A DNA stretch of 20,597 bases, from positions 1 through 20,597 of the forward strand of contig JAJYOO010000009.1 in the NCBI GenBank assembly GCA_021796155.1, written 5' to 3'. This DNA is from Chloroflexota bacterium. Lineage in GTDB: Bacteria > Chloroflexota > Anaerolineae > Anaerolineales > Villigracilaceae. The notes beneath the pieces are model-generated. The model was not told the origin of the DNA. It ran no database searches and worked only from the letters and a program-made list of their open reading frames with translations. Below, piece by piece: positions 1-6,280 of the stretch (positions are counted from its first letter, which is position 1; every line of letters starts with the position of its first letter). The position numbers were made by a program, and so were the translations under genes.

Positions 1-672
1 GGCAAGCCAGGCCGTGTATGCTGCGACCAGCGCGTCCAACTGTGCAGGCTTATGCACCAATTCCATCGGCAATTGTCCGTTCAACAATCGGTGCTCTGTG
101 ATCTCTTCAAAGAAAGCCATCGGGTCGTGGATGTGCAAACCGCGCTCGTATAAAATCAGCCCGCGCTGCAGGCGCCCCTCCAACGTCCGCGCGGGAAGCG
201 GAACTCTCTCGAGCAAAGCGCAGAAGCAGGCATGCGGATTCGTTTCCAGGTAGCGATGTGACTCGTCGAATTCGGGATATGGTTTGAATCCGAGCTTGGA
301 CAGTTTTTTATACAAAGCGAATCCCGCCTTGACCCAGTCGGGGCACAGCGATTCTTTTGCCGCCGTTTTGTGGACGACGATGCCACGCGCACGCAGTTCG
401 TTCTCCGCGACGCGGATGTCATAGACCTGTGTTGAACGCGGCGTCAGGCTTTGTTTCCCCGCGTCCTTTTTGATGATTCCGTGATTCACCTGCGACGGCG
501 CGTTGATCGCCACCGTCACGGAATTTTGTCCGGCGAGGAAAGCCACGACATCGCCCAACTCTGCATGTGCCAGAGCGACGAGGTTCAACTCCCGATCCAG
601 CGCGGCATACGTAAATGCCTTGTGGTCGGAAGCTACGTCAACGCCAACGAAAACCGAATCTTCAAAAAGCAT
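1..672 (-). CDS. DUF429-family protein (partial, C-terminus off the left edge)
   Basis: An open frame of 224 codons runs from an ATG at 672 to base 1 without a stop, so the C-terminus is missing. The protein starts MLFEDSVFVGVDVASDHKAF, with an acidic VGVD strand as in RNase-H-like folds. It continues with a conserved INAPSQVNHG segment (about 52-61), an R-x-x-E-x-x-L-R-A-R-G-I segment (about 81-92), and a G-F-x-x-Y-x-x-L segment. This pattern fits the DUF429 family, predicted RNase-H-fold nucleases whose biochemical role is not established. No Shine-Dalgarno is visible ahead of the ATG. The gene is transcribed away from the TlpA gene. Family assignment is from remembered motifs; function remains unknown. 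Confidence 0.7.
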   Translation of the reverse strand, partial: MLFEDSVFVGVDVASDHKAFTYAALDRELNLVALAHAELGDVVAFLAGQNSVTVAINAPSQVNHGIIKKDAGKQSLTPRSTQVYDIRVAENELRARGIVVHKTAAKESLCPDWVKAGFALYKKLSKLGFKPYPEFDESHRYLETNPHACFCALLERVPLPARTLEGRLQRGLILYERGLHIHDPMAFFEEITEHRLLNGQLPMELVHKPAQLDALVAAYTAWLA

Positions 673-720
673 AGTAAGATATATGTAACTACAACGAACA
701 ATGAAATAATTGAAACTTTC

Positions 721-848
721 GTCCTGAGCGGATGTCGAGTAAGCGGTGCCGCGAAGCGTCCCGCTAAATCGAGACCGCAGTCGAAGGACATTTCGGAATT
801 ACGCTTCGACTACATGACGCTTTTAGCGTCACTCCGCTCAGCGCGAAG
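721..848. repeat. Palindrome-rich interspersed repeat, copy A
   Basis: This 128-base element has terminal inverted arms CTGAGCGGA (724-732) and TCCGCTCAG (833-841). Inside it are two nested hairpins: GTCGAAG (780-786) with CTTCGAC (804-810), and TGACGC (815-820) with GCGTCA (826-831). Its reverse complement matches the element at 2559-2660 in order and wording of the main blocks. It lies between the divergent DUF429 and TlpA genes. A frame crosses it on the plus strand but looks like no protein. Confidence 0.75.
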
Positions 849-905
849 TAACTTTCAAAAAGGTTTCAACCAGTTCAATATGAGTATAGAGCAAAAAGGA
901 CAGTA

Positions 906-1457
906 ATGCAACCAATCTACAGACGCATTCTTTATGGGTTCATTCTTCTAGCCGGTCTAGCCTGGATCTTCATCAGCGTGGACAAGACCGGCGCGTCCAC
1001 CGCGGGACGCATCCCCGCGCCGCAAAAGGGTTTCCTCGCACCAGACTTCACGCTGAAGACGCCGACCGGAACAGCCTATACGCTCTCGCAACTCAAAGGC
1101 AAAGCCGTGCTGGTGAATATTTGGGCCACATGGTGTCCACCCTGCCGAGCTGAAATGCCGACCATTCAAAAGTTCTATCAGCAATATCAAAACCAGGGAT
1201 TCGTTGTACTGGGCGTCAACGCCACCGCGCAGGATAATCCGCTCGACATCGTCCCGTTCGTGATGCAATATGGACTCACCTTCCCCATCCTGCTCGATGA
1301 AACCGGCGACCTTGGCGTCAAATACAATCTGCGCTCACTGCCATCCAGCTTCTTCATCAACCGCGACGGAACCATCGCGGATACGGTCGTTGGTCAAATA
1401 TCTGACGCCTTGCTTCAAACCGACATCGAAACCATCCTAAACAGCCCGGCAAATTGA
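906..1457 (+). CDS. Membrane-anchored TlpA/ResA-type thioredoxin-fold thiol:disulfide oxidoreductase
   Basis: The 183-residue protein has a short basic N-terminus, one membrane segment (about 8-25), then an extracytoplasmic AhpC/TSA-Redoxin-type domain beginning APDFTL (45-50). The active site WCPPC lies at 76-80 in NIWATWCPPCRAEMP, and the cis-proline loop LPSSFF is at 145-150 (P146). These are the hallmarks of TlpA/ResA proteins, which reduce disulfides in exported proteins, often for cytochrome c or other metalloprotein assembly. The start is supported by an AAAGGA ribosome site (895-900) five bases ahead of the ATG. It is followed by an Lgt-like membrane protein on the same strand, 149 bases downstream. 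No cytochrome c biogenesis gene is in view, so the substrate cannot be named. Confidence 0.88.
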   Translation: MQPIYRRILYGFILLAGLAWIFISVDKTGASTAGRIPAPQKGFLAPDFTLKTPTGTAYTLSQLKGKAVLVNIWATWCPPCRAEMPTIQKFYQQYQNQGFVVLGVNATAQDNPLDIVPFVMQYGLTFPILLDETGDLGVKYNLRSLPSSFFINRDGTIADTVVGQISDALLQTDIETILNSPAN

Positions 1458-1463
1458 CACACC

Positions 1464-1493
1464 CGTCATTGCGAGCGCAGCGAAGCAATCTCC
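1464..1493. repeat. Short interspersed repeat of the CGTCATTGCGAG...GAAGCAATCTCC type
   Basis: This 30-base sequence begins CGTCATTGCGAGCG and ends CGAAGCAATCTCC. Motifs with this wording are dispersed in many bacterial genomes, usually between genes, as here in the 149-base gap between the TlpA and Lgt-like genes. Only one copy is present in the window, so its repeat status rests on prior knowledge. Confidence 0.55.
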
Positions 1494-1524
1494 TATCATG
1501 CCATGCAAACACCTTCCAACCTTC

Positions 1525-1554
1525 GGGCGAGTGAGCGACAAGCGAACATCGCCC
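1525..1554. other. Inverted repeat in the intergenic gap
   Basis: GGGCGA (1525-1530) and TCGCCC (1549-1554) form a 6-bp stem with an 18-base loop. There is no following T-run, so it is not a typical intrinsic terminator. It may be part of the neighbouring repeat remnant. Confidence 0.3.
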
Positions 1555-1606
1555 ACTTTGATGACAAGAGTCATTAAAGCCAACTCTCTAACTTGCTAAC
1601 CAAATT

Positions 1607-2485
1607 ATGATCCTTGACTTATTCCGAAACATCTTCGCCCCACCTCGCGATTTGATTCTTCTCGTCGCTGCCGCATGGATCGGCATTTCATTGGCCGAAA
1701 AACGTGCGACTCGTTATCGCGCCGATAAACAGCTTGTCAGCAATCTGATCTTTTATATCGTCCTGGCATATCTGCTTGGCGGACGAGTCTTCTACGCGCT
1801 TGAACATCTTTCGGCGTTCGCGCAGAGTCCGCTCAGTTTGATTTCTCTCAACACGTCAGCTTTCGACAATCTCGGAGCGTTAGCCGCCGCATTGATCGTC
1901 GGCTTCGTTTACGGCCAGCGGAAAGGCATGTCCATGTGGCCGACGCTGGACGCACTGACACCATTCTTTGCTTTGCTCGCCATCGGGATCGGATTCTCGC
2001 ATCTCGCATCCGGCGCGGCATTTGGAATCGAAACCACTGTGCCGTGGGGAATCTATATGTGGGGTGCGACGCGACAGCCGACTCAAATCTATGAGATCAT
2101 CGCATCGCTCCTGACTTTCGGCGTGATCTGGTTCAAAAAAGCGGATTCCAACCCCGGCAGCGATTTCCTGCTCTTCGCCGCACTGACGTCCGCCAGCCGC
2201 CTCATCATCGAGGCTTTCCGCGGCGACAGCACACTCATCCTCGGCGGAGTCCGCTCCGCGCAAGTCATCGCGTGGATAATATTGGCAGTTTCGCTGGTCG
2301 CTTTGGAATTATTGAAGCCTCGCGTTGTCCCGGCAGAAGTTGTTGTTGCCAAAGAAGTCAAGCCAATAGTGGAAACAAAACGCGAAATGCAAAGCGCACC
2401 AGCTCGAACAACAAGAAGCGTCAAGAAGACAGCATCCAGTAAAACAAAATCGGCAACTGCAAAAAGAAAATCGAGCAAGGAATAA
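1607..2485 (+). CDS. Lgt-like (prolipoprotein diacylglyceryl transferase family) membrane protein with degenerate active-site motif
   Basis: The 292-residue protein has several hydrophobic segments (about 16-30, 46-66, 86-103, 116-138, 165-176, 217-235). Its Lgt-family motifs include GGRVFYAL (58-65), QPTQIYE (157-163; usually HPTQLYE) and R198/E202/R205 in SRLIIEAFR. The hallmark GRxGNFxN segment carrying an essential arginine in E. coli Lgt is replaced by GIGFSHLASG (about 127-136). Whether it transfers diacylglycerol to lipoprotein cysteines is therefore doubtful. A basic Lys/Ser/Thr-rich cytoplasmic tail (about 249-292) is also unlike ordinary Lgt. No Shine-Dalgarno is obvious before the ATG. 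It follows a TlpA-type thioredoxin, which suggests a shared envelope role. Family membership is fairly sure; enzymatic function is not. Confidence 0.72.
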   Translation: MILDLFRNIFAPPRDLILLVAAAWIGISLAEKRATRYRADKQLVSNLIFYIVLAYLLGGRVFYALEHLSAFAQSPLSLISLNTSAFDNLGALAAALIVGFVYGQRKGMSMWPTLDALTPFFALLAIGIGFSHLASGAAFGIETTVPWGIYMWGATRQPTQIYEIIASLLTFGVIWFKKADSNPGSDFLLFAALTSASRLIIEAFRGDSTLILGGVRSAQVIAWIILAVSLVALELLKPRVVPAEVVVAKEVKPIVETKREMQSAPARTTRSVKKTASSKTKSATAKRKSSKE

Positions 2486-2525
2486 AACAGGCTCGCCGTT
2501 TCATCAACAACGGCGAGCCTGTTTT
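2484..2525 (+). terminator. Intrinsic terminator after the Lgt-like gene
   Basis: A perfect 17-bp inverted repeat (arms 2484-2500 and 2509-2525, 8-base loop) begins within the stop codon of the Lgt-like gene. It has a GC-rich core, with an A-run on the left and TTTT on the right. It could act in both directions. Confidence 0.88.
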
Positions 2526-2558
2526 GAGCAACTGGTTCTATTAAGATTCCTATATCAA

Positions 2559-2660
2559 CTTCGCGCTGAGCGGAGGTGCGTTTTTTGCTCCACAGTCGAA
2601 GCGTATTTACATCCTTCGACTTACTCTTCGAGTACGATGTCGCTGCACTCCGCTCAGGAC
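2559..2660. repeat. Palindrome-rich interspersed repeat, copy B (inverted relative to copy A)
   Basis: This 102-base element has terminal 10-bp arms CTGAGCGGAG (2566-2575) and CTCCGCTCAG (2648-2657), and internal GTCGAAG and CTTCGAC blocks. Read forward, it matches the reverse complement of 721-848. Shared landmarks are CTTCGCGCTGAGCGGAG at one end, GTCGAAGCGTA, TCCTTCGACT, and CCGCTCAGGAC at the other end. It sits between convergent genes (Lgt-like and phhA). Confidence 0.75.
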
Positions 2661-2680
2661 GATGCAGTAAGTCTATTATG

Positions 2681-3691
2681 TTAGTTCCTCATCGCAATCG
2701 GCTTCAAATAAGAGTCGAGCAGGGCATCCATCTGCTCGAACGACTCACAAACGAAGAACATCGGGTTGAACGCATAAACCGTCTTTGGTATCAGCGCAAT
2801 CGTCTCGATGTCGAACGGCGCGATGATGACCTCGCCACCGAAATATACGTCGCGCGCGATTCCCAATTTTTCGTACAAGGCATGGACAACATTCCAGCCT
2901 TTTTCCTGCGATGACATCTGTCCGCCGCGATGCAATCCGTTCACGCCGTCAATGATGCGGTGAATATCGTTCTTGTGCTTCAGGAAATTTTCCTGAATTT
3001 GCTCAAAGATATTGGCCGTGTAATCAATCACGCCATCGCGTCCAAGCCGGTAGAATTCCATGATCGTGTTCGTCAGTTCCGCGCGGCCTGAGATTGTCCC
3101 GGCGCCAAAGACTTTGAGACGATTATCTTCGACCACCAATCCAAATTCGGTGCTGTACCACGCCAGGCGTTTGATAACTTCCCTTTCGTCCGGAGTCGCT
3201 TTCAAATAAGCGGGAGCGAATTTATCTTCGATGTGCGCGTAAAACTCCTGCGTCAGATATGGAAGATGCCCGAAGATGTCGTGGAACATATCGGGTTCGG
3301 GCGTGAACTCCATTTGGTCGCGCGTCCGCAGGTAATCGGTGATCAGAAAAATATGCTGGGCAAATTTCTTATACCAATCATCGGCAGGCGTATAGCGCAC
3401 AACCGTCCGCTCGATGCGCCAGCCCGTGTGCGGCGTGATGTGTTCGTTGAGACAAGCCACAGTCGGGATGTGAAGCGGGTCGAGCCGCAACAATGTCAAT
3501 CCGTGTTTATATTCTTTGCAGACATGTTCCAGCAAATAAGGCTGGTGTATCCCGGCGAACAGGTCAGCCCAAATTGCGTGTTGCTCGTCGGTGAAGTTGA
3601 TCTCTTGATTCTTAGAAGTATATTCCTGGCCCTCAAGTTGTTGTGCGGCGATATCACCCGTATAAGCTGGCGCGTTCTGATTTTTCATCAT
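2681..3691 (-). CDS. phhA: Aromatic amino acid hydroxylase (phenylalanine 4-monooxygenase family)
   Basis: The 336-residue protein belongs to the tetrahydropterin-dependent, non-haem iron hydroxylases. The iron ligands are clear: PEPDMFHDIFGH gives H137 and H142, and STEFGL gives E182. The 5- and 40-residue spacings match human PAH (H285, H290, E330). There is no N-terminal ACT regulatory domain. The start is set at 3691 (ATGATG) because AGAGAGGTG lies 6-8 bases upstream; the frame extends 45 codons further but has no ribosome site and that part does not resemble the family. It lies next to pterin biosynthesis genes, which fits its need for a reduced pterin. Substrate (Phe versus Tyr or Trp) cannot be read from sequence alone, although Phe is the usual bacterial one. 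No pterin carbinolamine dehydratase gene is in the window. Confidence 0.9.
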   Translation of the reverse strand: MMKNQNAPAYTGDIAAQQLEGQEYTSKNQEINFTDEQHAIWADLFAGIHQPYLLEHVCKEYKHGLTLLRLDPLHIPTVACLNEHITPHTGWRIERTVVRYTPADDWYKKFAQHIFLITDYLRTRDQMEFTPEPDMFHDIFGHLPYLTQEFYAHIEDKFAPAYLKATPDEREVIKRLAWYSTEFGLVVEDNRLKVFGAGTISGRAELTNTIMEFYRLGRDGVIDYTANIFEQIQENFLKHKNDIHRIIDGVNGLHRGGQMSSQEKGWNVVHALYEKLGIARDVYFGGEVIIAPFDIETIALIPKTVYAFNPMFFVCESFEQMDALLDSYLKPIAMRN

Positions 3692-3749
3692 AAATGACAC
3701 CTCTCTCTGATTTGTGTTTGCCTTGATGATATTGCCTCGATGCTCAAAG

Positions 3750-3778
3750 ATATTATCACTTCCGAAAACAGGCGTCAA
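3750..3778 (-). promoter_or_regulatory. Candidate sigma-70-type promoter for phhA
   Basis: On the minus strand, TTGACG (3773-3778) is separated by exactly 17 bases from TAATAT (3750-3755). A TGA directly upstream of the -10 gives an extended -10 form. Transcription would start near 3743, leaving a leader of about 50 bases before the phhA ATG. Confidence 0.6.
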
Positions 3779-3830
3779 GAATTGGACAATTACGGTCAGT
3801 TTTTCGGCAGCCGCGTGGTCTAGCAAGTGA

Positions 3831-3839
3831 TGATAAAAT
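3831..3839 (+). promoter_or_regulatory. Candidate extended -10 promoter for the SDR-folB-folK operon
   Basis: TGATAAAAT is a TGn extended -10 followed by TAAAAT (3834-3839, five of six to consensus). No good -35 lies upstream. The ATG of the SDR gene is at 3849, so transcription would begin within a few bases of the start codon. Confidence 0.45.
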
Positions 3840-3848
3840 TTTCAAGTC

Positions 3849-4616
3849 ATGCAGACAAATGCTTCTCCGCTAAACGGCAAATTGATTTTGGTGACGGGCG
3901 CAGCGCGACGTGTTGGAAAAATTTTGAGTATCGCCTGTGCGCGTGCAGGCGCAGACGTGATCGTTCATTACGGGAATTCACAATTTGAAGCGGACGAAAC
4001 GAAAAAAGAAATCGCATCGCTCGGACGGAAAGCGTGGACTGTTCAAGCTGATTTGAGCCAGGCCGACGAGGTCGCGAACCTAATTTCGCGGGCGAATGAA
4101 ATCGGCACGCTTTACGCATTGGTCAACAACGCCGCGATCTTTGAACCGCTTACGATGCAGGAAACAAAACCATCAGATTGGGAACGCCATTTGGCAATCA
4201 ACTTGACTGCGCCGTTTCTTTTGAGTCAGGCTTTTGCGAATCAGCTTTCATCACCTGCTCTCGCCGCCTTGAGCAATACCAGCGTTATTGGCCGCATCGT
4301 CAACATTTTGGATTGGCGCGCACTTCGTCCCGGCGCGGATCATTTTCCCTACACGATCAGCAAGGCCGCGCTGGCCGCGATGACAAAGTCATTGGCAGTC
4401 AGTCTGGCTCCAAATATTTTGGTCAATGGACTGGCATTGGGCGCAATCCTTCCGCCAGCAGACAAACCCGCCAGCGAAGGTTTTTTGAAAAATATTCCTG
4501 CCGGACGCTGGAGTAAACCGGAAGAACTCGAAGAAGCGTTGATCCTTTTATTGACAGGACCAAATTACATCACCGGCGAGATCATCCATTTAGACGGAGG
4601 CCGCCACCTGGTCTAG
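3849..4616 (+). CDS. Short-chain dehydrogenase/reductase of the pteridine reductase (PTR1/FolM) type
   Basis: The 255-residue protein is a classical-length SDR with a Rossmann fold. The nucleotide loop TGAARRVG (16-23) is the TGxxxRxG form seen in PTR1 and FolM rather than the usual TGxxxGxG; NNAA lies at 93-96. The catalytic residues are D155, Y168 and K172. An Asp replaces the usual Ser, and the 13/4 spacing equals that of Leishmania PTR1 (D181, Y194, K198). It is therefore likely an NADPH-dependent reductase of dihydropterin or dihydrofolate. It is divergent from phhA and followed 8 bases later by folB. No Shine-Dalgarno is seen, and the mRNA may be leaderless. A generic oxidoreductase role is possible but less likely given context and motifs. 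Confidence 0.8.
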   Translation: MQTNASPLNGKLILVTGAARRVGKILSIACARAGADVIVHYGNSQFEADETKKEIASLGRKAWTVQADLSQADEVANLISRANEIGTLYALVNNAAIFEPLTMQETKPSDWERHLAINLTAPFLLSQAFANQLSSPALAALSNTSVIGRIVNILDWRALRPGADHFPYTISKAALAAMTKSLAVSLAPNILVNGLALGAILPPADKPASEGFLKNIPAGRWSKPEELEEALILLLTGPNYITGEIIHLDGGRHLV

Positions 4617-4624
4617 GAGGAACG

Positions 4625-5002
4625 ATGGACAAAGTCATCATCAAAGATTTGATCGCACGCGGCATCATCGGCATCAACGATTGGGAGCGCGAAAAGCCGC
4701 AGGAAATTCTGATCAATATCACAGTCTTCACAGACACACGCCGCGCGGCGGAAACCGATAACATCGAAGATTGTGTCAATTACCGGACGCTGGCAAAGAA
4801 AGCGCAGGCTCACGCCGAAACAGCCAAACGCCTGACCGTTGAAGCGCTGGCAAATGATCTCGCAAAAATTTGCCTACAGGAAAAAGGCGTCGAGAAAGTG
4901 ATTGTCCGCGTCGAGAAACCGGGAGCAGTGCGATTCGCGGAATCGGTCGGCGTGGAAGTCGAGCGCAGCCGTGGCACTCAGGTCACCTACGGCGAGGATT
5001 GA
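4625..5002 (+). CDS. folB: Dihydroneopterin aldolase
   Basis: The 125-residue protein has the length and motifs of FolB, which cleaves 7,8-dihydroneopterin to 6-hydroxymethyl-7,8-dihydropterin and glycolaldehyde (and often epimerises it to dihydromonapterin). Key residues are E21 in NDWER, Y53 in VNYRTLAK, E73 in LTVEALA and K98 in VEKPGAVRF. These correspond to E22, Y54, E74 and K100 of the S. aureus enzyme. The start is supported by AGGAGG in front of the ATG, overlapping the stop of the SDR gene. It is tightly coupled to the SDR upstream and folK downstream. Confidence 0.92.
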   Translation: MDKVIIKDLIARGIIGINDWEREKPQEILINITVFTDTRRAAETDNIEDCVNYRTLAKKAQAHAETAKRLTVEALANDLAKICLQEKGVEKVIVRVEKPGAVRFAESVGVEVERSRGTQVTYGED

Positions 5003-5003
5003 T

Positions 5004-5519
5004 TTGCATCGAGTCTATCTGAGCATCGGTTCAAACATCCAGCCCGAAATCAATTTGCCAAAAGCTATTGATCTGCTCAATGGCTTTGGAACCGTTCGTG
5101 CAATTTCAAGCGCGTGGGAATCTCATGCCGTCGGCGCGCCCGGCCAACCAAATTTCCTGAATGCATGTGTGTTGCTGGAAACATCACTGCCCCGCGGCAA
5201 CTTGAAAGAAAAACTGGTCCATCCAATTGAAACTGCGCTAGGACGCAAACGGACATCAGATAAAAATGCGCCGCGCACAATTGACCTTGATTTGATCCTT
5301 ATTGATGATGAGCCGGTCAATTTGGAAAAGTGGAATTATCCATTCGTCATCGTGCCGCTGGCGGAATTGGCGCCAGAAATTGTTCATCCTATCGCACATG
5401 AAAAAATAATCCAGGTCGCAGAACAGATGCGTTCCGCGACCTGGATTGAAAAGCGTTCTGAAATTTTGAAGTCAGTAGTGGCGAGTTTTAAACACGAAGT
5501 ACACAAAGGTGAAAAATAG
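5004..5519 (+). CDS. folK: 6-hydroxymethyl-7,8-dihydropterin pyrophosphokinase
   Basis: This HPPK of about 171 residues transfers pyrophosphate from ATP to 6-hydroxymethyl-dihydropterin in the folate pathway. The N-terminus VYLSIGSNI and the signature NAPRTIDLDLILID, with the two Mg-binding aspartates of the DLDL motif, are clear. I place the start at TTG 5004: GGCGAGGA lies five bases upstream and the position is one base after the folB stop. The frame also contains an ATG at 4902, but that would overlap folB by 100 bases and add a stretch unlike HPPK. The last residues (FKHEVHKGEK) come from a CACGAAGTACACAAAGG sequence resembling a dispersed repeat, so the extreme C-terminus may be a late addition. 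Confidence 0.87.
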   Translation: MHRVYLSIGSNIQPEINLPKAIDLLNGFGTVRAISSAWESHAVGAPGQPNFLNACVLLETSLPRGNLKEKLVHPIETALGRKRTSDKNAPRTIDLDLILIDDEPVNLEKWNYPFVIVPLAELAPEIVHPIAHEKIIQVAEQMRSATWIEKRSEILKSVVASFKHEVHKGEK

Positions 5520-5577
5520 AATCTATTTTTTAGCCTCCCCCTATTCATGACCTTGGTGCTTAGGAATATCTTTTCCG

Positions 5578-6213
5578 CTAAATTTGGAGCGGGCCAGCTC
5601 CACGGCTGATATTATCCAAAAATTCCTGTCTCGTGGCAGAATTATTGCGAAACGCGCCGTGCATTGCTGAAGTTGTCATGCGCGCATCGTGCTTTTTCAC
5701 GCCGCGCATCATCGAACAAAGATGCAATCCTTCGACGACAACTGCCACGCCCTGCGGCTCGAGAACTTCCTGTAACAAGTCCGCGATTTGACGCGTCATC
5801 CGTTCCTGGACCTGCAAGCGGCGCGCATACATATCCACGATGCGCGGGATTTTGGAAAGCCCGATTACTTTTCCGCGCGGCATGTAAGCCACATGGACGC
5901 GTCCCATGAACGGAAGCAAATGATGTTCGCACAGACTATAAAACTCGATATCGCGCACGATGACCATTTCGTCATACGTAATATTGAACAGTGCGCCGTT
6001 GATGATCTTTGCAGGGTCAGCATGATAACCGCTCAACAATTCGGTGTACATTCGCGCCACGCGTTTGGGCGTATTCTTGAGTCCTTCGCGTTCGGGACGC
6101 TCGCCAATCGCTCGCAATAGTTCCAAAACAGCCGTTTCGGTCGCGGACAAATCCACGCCGCTATCTGCCAGCCTGGTATCCGACACTTCATCATCAAAAT
6201 CAAAATTTTCCAT
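5578..6213 (-). CDS. folE: GTP cyclohydrolase I (FolE type IA)
   Basis: The 211-residue protein catalyses GTP to 7,8-dihydroneopterin triphosphate, the first step to folate and to pterin cofactors. Zinc ligands are C95 and H98 ([10 protein letters not shown]) and C166 ([10 protein letters not shown]), matching C110, H113 and C181 of E. coli FolE. H97 and H164 correspond to catalytic histidines. Other conserved segments are TPKRVARMY (48-56) and [20 protein letters not shown] (118-137). GGAG six bases ahead of the ATG supports the start. The first about 20 residues are acidic and variable. It is convergent with folK and lies at the 3' end of the long minus-strand series after hpf, so it may be read from that transcript. 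Confidence 0.94.
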   Translation of the reverse strand: MENFDFDDEVSDTRLADSGVDLSATETAVLELLRAIGERPEREGLKNTPKRVARMYTELLSGYHADPAKIINGALFNITYDEMVIVRDIEFYSLCEHHLLPFMGRVHVAYMPRGKVIGLSKIPRIVDMYARRLQVQERMTRQIADLLQEVLEPQGVAVVVEGLHLCSMMRGVKKHDARMTTSAMHGAFRNNSATRQEFLDNISRGAGPLQI

Positions 6214-6228
6214 TTTTTCTCCGACAAG

Positions 6229-6255
6229 ACTGGCCCGACAATCCGCCGGGCCAGT
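6229..6255 (-). other. Perfect hairpin between hpf and folE
   Basis: ACTGGCCCG (6229-6237) and CGGGCCAGT (6247-6255) form a 9-bp GC-rich stem with a 9-base loop. No U-run follows on the minus strand, so it is not a standard terminator. It could be a processing, stability or attenuation element separating hpf and folE expression. Confidence 0.5.
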
Positions 6256-6280
6256 GCAATCATTGACGTTCGCGTGTTGC

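Noticed and set aside
451..906. Plus-strand open frame of 151 codons ending at the TlpA start
   Set aside because: It runs antisense through the DUF429 gene and then through the repeat at 721-848; its product resembles no protein and has no ribosome site.
3233..3697. Plus-strand open frame of 154 codons
   Set aside because: It is antisense to phhA, whose iron-ligand motif is unmistakable.
5512..5530. Inverted repeat AAAAATAGA/TCTATTTTT between convergent folK and folE, considered as a bidirectional terminator
   Set aside because: The arms are nearly all A:T with only one base between them, so a stable hairpin is unlikely.
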